From: Candidatus Methanoplasma reticulitermitis
Lineage (GTDB): Archaea; Thermoplasmatota; Thermoplasmata; Methanomassiliicoccales; Methanomethylophilaceae
Assembly: GCA_031287135.1 (NCBI GenBank)
Contig: JAITTK010000078.1
Location: 1 to 5,397 of the forward strand
Direction: 5' to 3'
DNA: 5,397 bases
Numbering within the stretch: position 1 is the stretch's first letter; each line of letters begins with the position of its first letter. The translations under genes and the position numbers were made by a program. A model generated the notes under the pieces. It was not told the DNA's origin. It worked only from the letters and a program-made list of their open reading frames with translations, and made no database searches. Below, piece by piece: positions 1-3,938 of the stretch.

Positions 1-78
1 ATGTTATCGCTATACCGCATAAATAACCATGGCACCTGCGGGCACGGTGAATTATGTATTGACCATTGTTTATTAGTG

Positions 79-111
79 TTCGTAATAATTTTACGAATTT
101 CGTATTCGAAT
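79..111. promoter_or_regulatory. Cluster of TTCG-centred palindromes, possible operator
   Basis: Several overlapping inverted repeats are packed here. TTCGTAA (79-85) and TTACGAA (91-97) form a perfect 7-base inverted repeat around five bases. ACGAA (93-97) and TTCGT (99-103) form another around T98. ATTCGAAT (104-111) is a perfect 8-base palindrome. The half-site TTCG therefore occurs repeatedly in both orientations. The cluster lies about 65-95 bases upstream of the TATA box at 175-182. An activator site or upstream operator for the flavoprotein gene is an inference. A small RNA hairpin or chance symmetry in AT-rich DNA are alternatives. Confidence 0.35.
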
Positions 112-174
112 AATAAAAAAATAATATTTACTTAAAGAATATACACACAAAACACAGTATGCTTTGAGACAACG

Positions 175-182
175 TTTTATAG
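175..182 (+). promoter_or_regulatory. TATA box of the flavoprotein gene, leaderless promoter
   Basis: TTTTATAG is centred about 26 bases before the ATG at 205, the usual archaeal distance from TATA centre to transcription start. The bases directly upstream (GACAACG) could serve as the TFB recognition element. No Shine-Dalgarno sequence lies in the 20 bases before the ATG. Together this suggests transcription starts at or within a base or two of the start codon, giving a leaderless mRNA. Confidence 0.5.
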
Positions 183-204
183 AGAGAACATATACGACCT
201 TAAA

Positions 205-1140
205 ATGTGCTATGACGTCATCATTATCGGTGCAGGGCCTGGAGGACTTACGGCCGGCATCTACGCCAGGTCAAAGATGATGAGTACCCTGATACTTGAA
301 GCGGGACGTGTCGGCGGACAGCTTACAAGCCTGTATCCGGAGAAAGGTATACACAACTATCCCGGTTTCGAGACGGTTCAGGCGAGGAAATTATCGGACA
401 GGCTGTACGCCCAGGCCGAATCAATGGGTTGCGACATACACGAGCATGAGAAGGTCATGAAAATTGACGACGGCGATGAAGAACTCCTTGTTATAACAAG
501 CAAGGGGACATATCATGCAAGATCTGTAATAGTTGCGATAGGCATGGGCAGTTTCAGGCCAAAGAAGATGGACTGCCCGGGAGAAGAAGAATTCACAGAT
601 AAAGGGATCAGATACATACTTCCGGTGAAAGAAGAACTCGTCGGCCAGAAAGTGGTCATGTTCGGTGGAGGGAACAGCGCCATCGAGATGGCTCTGATCG
701 CGGATTCCGTCACGGACACGACCATCGTCCACAGGAGACCGGAATTCAGGGCCGATGAGGCGAATGTGGATGATCTCAACAACAGCAACATAAAGACTGT
801 GATGAATGCCAATGTTGTTTCATTCAACGGAAAGGAATATTTAGAAAGCGTCACTCTGAATCAGAACGATAAAGTGTTTGATCTGCCGGCCGATGTGGCC
901 GTCATCAATATCGGAATAAATTCAGACCTGACCGACCTGAAGAACTGGGGTATCGACCTTACTCCCGAAGGTCTTGTCAGAGTAAACTTCGATATGGCCA
1001 CGAATCGCAACGGAATATTCGCCTGCGGCGATGTCGTCGACTATCCCGGAAAATATAAACAGATAATAACTGCCTGCGGAGAAGCGGCCACCGCCATAGT
1101 CAGTTCATACAAATTCGTAAAAAAGCCCTATTGGGCATAA
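205..1140 (+). CDS. Ferredoxin-NAD(P) reductase-like flavoprotein (TrxR fold, no CxxC)
   Basis: This 311-residue, soluble, two-dinucleotide-domain flavoprotein likely moves electrons between NAD(P)H and a ferredoxin. The FAD-binding GxGxxG is GAGPGG at residues 9-14. GGQL (37-40) and LYPEK (43-47) follow. A second nucleotide motif, GGGNSA, is at 154-159, with HRR at 176-178, whose arginines are of the kind that often contact the NADP 2'-phosphate. GIFACGDV (270-277) is the second FAD motif. The CxxC that defines thioredoxin reductase is absent; the expected region (about 130-145) has no cysteine. The GGQL...LYPEK pattern and overall layout match type 2 ferredoxin-NADP reductases (Bacillus YumC family) as I remember them. 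Y44 aligns with the tyrosine that stacks on the flavin there. The C-terminus (KKPYWA) is about 20 residues shorter than YumC. The start is fixed by the TATA spacing. A convergent ferredoxin gene next door supports the role. NADH versus NADPH preference is unknown. Confidence 0.82.
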   Translation: MCYDVIIIGAGPGGLTAGIYARSKMMSTLILEAGRVGGQLTSLYPEKGIHNYPGFETVQARKLSDRLYAQAESMGCDIHEHEKVMKIDDGDEELLVITSKGTYHARSVIVAIGMGSFRPKKMDCPGEEEFTDKGIRYILPVKEELVGQKVVMFGGGNSAIEMALIADSVTDTTIVHRRPEFRADEANVDDLNNSNIKTVMNANVVSFNGKEYLESVTLNQNDKVFDLPADVAVINIGINSDLTDLKNWGIDLTPEGLVRVNFDMATNRNGIFACGDVVDYPGKYKQIITACGEAATAIVSSYKFVKKPYWA

Positions 1141-1179
1141 GATGTTTGTCAACGGGAGACCCCGATGACATGATTTGAG

Positions 1180-1196
1180 GATTCTTTTTCAGAATC
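1180..1196. terminator. Possible bidirectional hairpin terminator between convergent genes
   Basis: GATTCT (1180-1185) and AGAATC (1191-1196) form a perfect 6-base stem around the loop TTTTC, lying between the stop codons of two convergent genes. A run of five T (1185-1189) on the plus strand could act as the archaeal T-tract termination signal for the flavoprotein transcript. The right arm overlaps the ferredoxin stop codon (1195-1197). The minus strand has no matching T-run after the hairpin, so a role in ending the ferredoxin transcript is less clear. Confidence 0.4.
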
Positions 1197-1359
1197 ACTC
1201 GACTATAGCATCCGAAGGACACTCATCTATGCATGCACCGCAGTCGACACATTTGTCTTTATCGATGACCGCTACGTCGTCAACGGTTATCGCATCCTGA
1301 GGGCAAACATCCACGCATGCTCCACACGCTACACATTCTGCTTCAATGACTTTTACCAT
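1195..1359 (-). CDS. Small 2[4Fe-4S] ferredoxin (clostridial type)
   Basis: This 54-residue soluble electron carrier has two complete cluster motifs: CxxCxxCxxxCP at C9, C12, C15, C19 and again at C37, C40, C43, C47. By the family rule each cluster takes three cysteines from one motif and the fourth from the other. The two halves (residues 8-24 and 36-52) are internal repeats, 12 of 17 positions identical, the known duplication origin of this family. The protein is strongly acidic (13 Asp/Glu against 3 Lys, no Arg) and has no aromatic residue and no leucine. Length is typical for the family. The ATG at 1359 is preceded by GGGTG about nine bases upstream, a partial Shine-Dalgarno match, and by a TATA-like box. 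The gene converges on the flavoprotein gene, a plausible redox partner. Other partners, such as 2-oxoacid oxidoreductases or hydrogenases, are equally possible for this general carrier. Confidence 0.93.
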   Translation of the reverse strand: MVKVIEAECVACGACVDVCPQDAITVDDVAVIDKDKCVDCGACIDECPSDAIVE

Positions 1360-1394
1360 GGCTTTTACACCCGCTTCTAGTTAGCCGATGTTAG

Positions 1395-1402
1395 TATTTT
1401 AA
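1395..1402 (-). promoter_or_regulatory. TATA-like box of the ferredoxin gene
   Basis: On the minus strand TTAAAATA is preceded by ACAAATC, a reasonable TFB recognition element. Its centre lies about 40 bases before the ferredoxin ATG, predicting a start near 1372 and a leader of about 13 bases that begins with GGGTG. It is therefore probably not leaderless, unlike the other two promoters seen here. Confidence 0.45.
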
Positions 1403-1432
1403 GATTTGTGAGATGCTGGCACTTTAGGAATG

Positions 1433-1444
1433 ACAAAATTTTGT
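1433..1444. promoter_or_regulatory. Perfect 12-base palindrome ACAAAATTTTGT between divergent promoters
   Basis: The two halves are exact inverse complements with no spacer. The palindrome lies between the ferredoxin TATA box (1395-1402, minus) and the operon TATA box (1459-1466, plus), ending 14 bases before the latter. That is a natural place for a dimeric regulator (helix-turn-helix or similar) controlling one or both promoters. Function is inferred from position and symmetry alone; AT-rich palindromes of this size can occur by chance. Confidence 0.4.
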
Positions 1445-1458
1445 GGCTATCAACCTGA

Positions 1459-1466
1459 TTTATATT
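1459..1466 (+). promoter_or_regulatory. TATA box of the amidohydrolase-Usp operon, near-leaderless
   Basis: TTTATATT is a close match to the archaeal TATA consensus. Its centre is about 24 bases before the ATG at 1486, so transcription should begin at or next to that ATG. An in-frame TTG at 1465 falls inside this box and so cannot be the translation start of a transcript made from it. Confidence 0.6.
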
Positions 1467-1485
1467 GCTTTACGTATACATTGCC

Positions 1486-2535
1486 ATGGATGTTCTGAGC
1501 GGCTCCGTGCTTACAGATGATGACATCATAAGCGGATATGTCTGTATCGAGGGCGGAAGAGTGGTGGCGATAGAGGAAGGAAAGCCTTCCGAGACGCCTC
1601 TTGCCACTGGACTTGTGATGCCCCCGATGGTCAACTCACACACTCATTGTGCGGATGCGGGTCTGAAGATCAGACCGGGGATGACCATCGATGACCTCGT
1701 TGCCCCGCCGAACGGTCTCAAACACAGATACCTCAGGAGTCTGACGGCACAGCAACTGGAAAATAATATATCCAGATATGCAGAGATATCCAATCGGAAC
1801 GGGATCGGTATATTCATTGATTTCAGAGAGGGTGGGGAGGAGGGATGCCGGATACTCAGAAAAACCGCTCCCGGATCCGTGATCCTCGGCAGACCTTTGA
1901 GCGAAGAGTACGATTATAACGAGATGAACTGTATACTCGGAATAGCGGACGGGATCGGGATTTCGAGCATATCGGACATGAACACAAGGCATCTGGAACA
2001 AATTGCGGACCATACAAGAAGGGCGAACAAGATTCTCGCGATACATGCCAGCGAGAAGGAGAGGGAGGATATGGACCTCATATTGTCACTCGATCCGACA
2101 TTCATAGTCCACATGGTCGAAGCGACAGATTCGGACCTGCTGAAATGCGCGGAGTCGGAAGTACCGATAGTAGTATGTGCCAGATCCAATAGATACTTCG
2201 GAAAGGTGCCTCCGGTGAAGAGAATGCTCGAATGCGGGGCAGATATCGCCATTGGGACGGATAACGCGATGCTTTGCGATCCGGACATGAGGTCTGAGGC
2301 CTCCGTTTTCAGAGACATCCTGGTATCTCAGGGCGGCTTGTCCGGGGACGTTGCAGACCCTATGCTGAGACAGGGAAGGAAGATATTATATCCGCATAAC
2401 AAAATCCACGTATCGGTCGGAATGCCGGCGGACCTGACTGTGCTTCCGTGTCCGGGAGAATTCCAAGTGGATCGGATGCTGCGGGACAGAGGCGGAGTAT
2501 TCAGGTATAAGCCGGAAACGGGGGAATCAAAATGA
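1486..2535 (+). CDS. Amidohydrolase of the ATZ/TRZ deaminase type, substrate unknown
   Basis: This is a 349-residue soluble metal-dependent hydrolase with the amidohydrolase TIM-barrel signature. HTH at 52-54 supplies the two metal-binding histidines after the short beta-rich N-terminal segment. HASE (187-190) gives the third metal histidine, H187, and the catalytic glutamate E190. H209 and D259 (in GTDN) complete the set. This spacing matches the mononuclear-metal subgroup that includes MTA/SAH deaminase, cytosine/guanine deaminase and s-triazine hydrolases, so deamination of a base, nucleoside or related ring is the likely chemistry. The substrate cannot be read from the sequence. The protein is shorter than most relatives (about 400-450), mainly between motifs and at the C-terminus. 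I chose ATG 1486 because the TATA box at 1459-1466 would start the mRNA there; the upstream in-frame TTG at 1465 lies within that box. The last bases overlap the next gene by ATGA, implying translational coupling with the universal stress protein. Confidence 0.8.
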   Translation: MDVLSGSVLTDDDIISGYVCIEGGRVVAIEEGKPSETPLATGLVMPPMVNSHTHCADAGLKIRPGMTIDDLVAPPNGLKHRYLRSLTAQQLENNISRYAEISNRNGIGIFIDFREGGEEGCRILRKTAPGSVILGRPLSEEYDYNEMNCILGIADGIGISSISDMNTRHLEQIADHTRRANKILAIHASEKEREDMDLILSLDPTFIVHMVEATDSDLLKCAESEVPIVVCARSNRYFGKVPPVKRMLECGADIAIGTDNAMLCDPDMRSEASVFRDILVSQGGLSGDVADPMLRQGRKILYPHNKIHVSVGMPADLTVLPCPGEFQVDRMLRDRGGVFRYKPETGESK

Positions 2536-2981
2536 GTTTCAAGAAAATATTGGTGCCGACAGACGGCAGCGAACTTACCAAGTATGCGGTGGACAAGGCC
2601 ATAGAGCTTGCGGAATTGTCCGGTGGCAAGGTCACGGCATTGTATGTCCTCGACAAGTCCATCTATGCGAACTCTCCGATGGATACAGCCGTCATAAACG
2701 TGTACGACACGCTTGAGAAGGAAGGTAAGTACGCAACGGGCTATGTCGCAGAAAAGGCCAGGGCCGCGGGAGTGGATATTGAAGAAAAACTCGTGGATGG
2801 GGTGCCCGCGAAGGTGATACTGCAGGAAGCGGAATCGGGATCATACGATATAATCGTGATGGGGACACTGGGGAGAACAGGTATCTCGAAACTCCTAATG
2901 GGTAGCGTCGCAGAGAAGATCATTCAAAACGCGAAGTGCCCGGTCATGGTGGCAAAATCGCCGATCGCATTGAAGGAGTGA
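2532..2981 (+). CDS. Universal stress protein (UspA family), ATP-binding type
   Basis: This 149-residue cytoplasmic protein has a single Usp domain. It opens with the family's first strand and loop (ILVPTDGS, 6-13), where D11 contacts adenine in ATP-binding members. The phosphate/ribose loop fits G-x2-G-x9-G-S/T exactly: G111, G114, G124, S125. The ATP-binding class includes archaeal MJ0577; members act as homodimeric nucleotide-dependent switches or binders rather than as classical enzymes. Its start codon overlaps the amidohydrolase stop (ATGA), so both are probably made from one mRNA in linked amounts. A CBS-motif gene, another adenine-nucleotide sensor family, follows 111 bases downstream. 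The length is normal and nothing seems missing. The process it serves is unknown. Confidence 0.93.
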   Translation: MSFKKILVPTDGSELTKYAVDKAIELAELSGGKVTALYVLDKSIYANSPMDTAVINVYDTLEKEGKYATGYVAEKARAAGVDIEEKLVDGVPAKVILQEAESGSYDIIVMGTLGRTGISKLLMGSVAEKIIQNAKCPVMVAKSPIALKE

Positions 2982-3092
2982 TCCCGACCTCAATCAATGC
3001 ACTTAATTACCTAAAGACAGTTAACCGCTACGGATACCGCGGGGATGCTTTGTGCCTGCCCTGCGGCAAGGTCTCCAAAGGTCGGTTCGGAA

Positions 3093-3938
3093 ATGAAAAC
3101 AGTAGCGGACATCATGACTGCAGCACCGATAGTGGTGGAGGTTCCCGGGAACCGAAGCGATGCTATCAACATAATGGTCAGGAACAAGTTGACTGGACTC
3201 CCTGTCGTGCGTGCCTCGGACGGCAAACTTATGGGAATAGTGTCCAGACGGGACATCTTCAGGAAATTCGATGAAGATCAGCTCTCGATGATAATGAAGA
3301 AAGACTGCATAACGATAACCCCCGACAACACCATACTAGAAGCGGCAAGGATATTCGCCGGAAAAAGGATACACAGGCTCCCCGTCATACAAAACGGCAG
3401 ACTGGTGGGGATAATAACACCGACAGACCTCCTGAAAGAGATATCCGAGATGAAGACCTCGATGACGGCGGAGGATGTCATAAGGACCACATGTGTCACA
3501 GCGTACGCCGGCGAACCTCTGGCATATACGGTCGTAGCGATGAGGATAAGCGACGTGCCGGCAGTGCCTGTCCTGAATATCAAAGGGAAGCTGGTGGGGA
3601 TTCTCACCGACCGTGACCTGTTCAGCGACCAGACGGCCGATGCGGAGGCCATGAAACACCTTGGTATCGAGGACTCGGAACTCGCCGGATACAGAAATGT
3701 CCTCCCGCTGTTCTATGCCGCCACCGACAAGTACATACCCGATGAAACAACCGTCAGCGAATACATGGTGAAGGAACCTCAGACGGTTTTCAAAAAGACG
3801 CCTCTGAACGACATAGCCCGCATAATGATACAGAACGATTTCGGACAGCTCCCTGTGCACGGCACCAAGGATGAGATAATCGGTATGATCTATGATGTTG
3901 ACGTACTATGCGCACTAACGGGTAGTTGCAATGAGTAA
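3093..3938 (+). CDS. Four-CBS-motif protein (two Bateman modules), likely nucleotide sensor
   Basis: This 281-residue protein is made only of CBS motifs, with no enzyme, channel or DNA-binding domain and no membrane segment. The LPVV-type strands at 35-39, 95-99, 157-161 and 252-256 mark four motifs. The first three carry the (S/T)xxD ribose-binding signature: S51-D54, T109-D112, T172-D175. The fourth has YDVD (267-270), keeping the Asp but not the Ser/Thr. A linker of about 40 residues (179-218) separates motifs 3 and 4. Such proteins commonly bind AMP, ATP, SAM or similar ligands; the ligand here is unknown. I chose ATG 3093 because MKTVADIM is the usual first CBS motif. An in-frame ATG at 3045 would add 16 residues (MLCACPAARSPKVGSE) with no family resemblance. 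The upstream ribosome site is weak (AAGGT near 3078-3082). The stop overlaps the glycyl-tRNA synthetase start by 8 bases, suggesting coupled expression. Confidence 0.88.
   Translation: MKTVADIMTAAPIVVEVPGNRSDAINIMVRNKLTGLPVVRASDGKLMGIVSRRDIFRKFDEDQLSMIMKKDCITITPDNTILEAARIFAGKRIHRLPVIQNGRLVGIITPTDLLKEISEMKTSMTAEDVIRTTCVTAYAGEPLAYTVVAMRISDVPAVPVLNIKGKLVGILTDRDLFSDQTADAEAMKHLGIEDSELAGYRNVLPLFYAATDKYIPDETTVSEYMVKEPQTVFKKTPLNDIARIMIQNDFGQLPVHGTKDEIIGMIYDVDVLCALTGSCNE

Larger units (their letters stand above)
1..204. other. AT-rich intergenic leader upstream of the flavoprotein gene
   Basis: I see no convincing gene on either strand. Stops in two forward frames fall at 20-22 and 24-26, so the first two dozen bases might be the tail of an upstream gene, but this cannot be decided. 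The third forward frame is open from the first base to the stop at 133-135 (44 codons), but it is rich in TTA and AT-only codons, unlike the real genes here, and I read it as chance. From about 60 onward the DNA is strongly AT-rich, with A/T runs near 110-135. The region contains a cluster of TTCG-centred inverted repeats (79-111) and a TATA-like box (175-182), so it most likely serves as promoter and control DNA for the gene starting at 205. Confidence 0.6.

Noticed and set aside
27..50. Possible tRNA-like or hairpin structure around CCATGG and GGCACC...GGTG
   Set aside because: Only a 4-base stem can be drawn, and no T-loop, anticodon arm or acceptor pairing is visible.
1..135. Open 44-codon forward frame at the left edge beginning with ATG
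   Set aside because: It is rich in TTA and AT-only codons unlike the neighbouring genes, crosses the palindrome cluster, and the protein resembles nothing. It is probably chance openness in AT-rich DNA.
205..1140. Calling the flavoprotein a thioredoxin reductase (trxB)
   Set aside because: The catalytic CxxC is absent, with no cysteine in the region where it should lie, so disulfide reductase chemistry of the usual kind is not possible.
2936..3274. 112-codon forward frame spanning the Usp end and the CBS start
   Set aside because: It lies in another frame across two well-supported genes, has no family resemblance, and would use a start inside the Usp gene.
205..3938. Absence of TAG stop codons (two TAA and three TGA among five complete genes) as a hint of pyrrolysine use
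   Set aside because: Five genes are far too few to show avoidance, and no in-frame TAG within a conserved gene is seen here.
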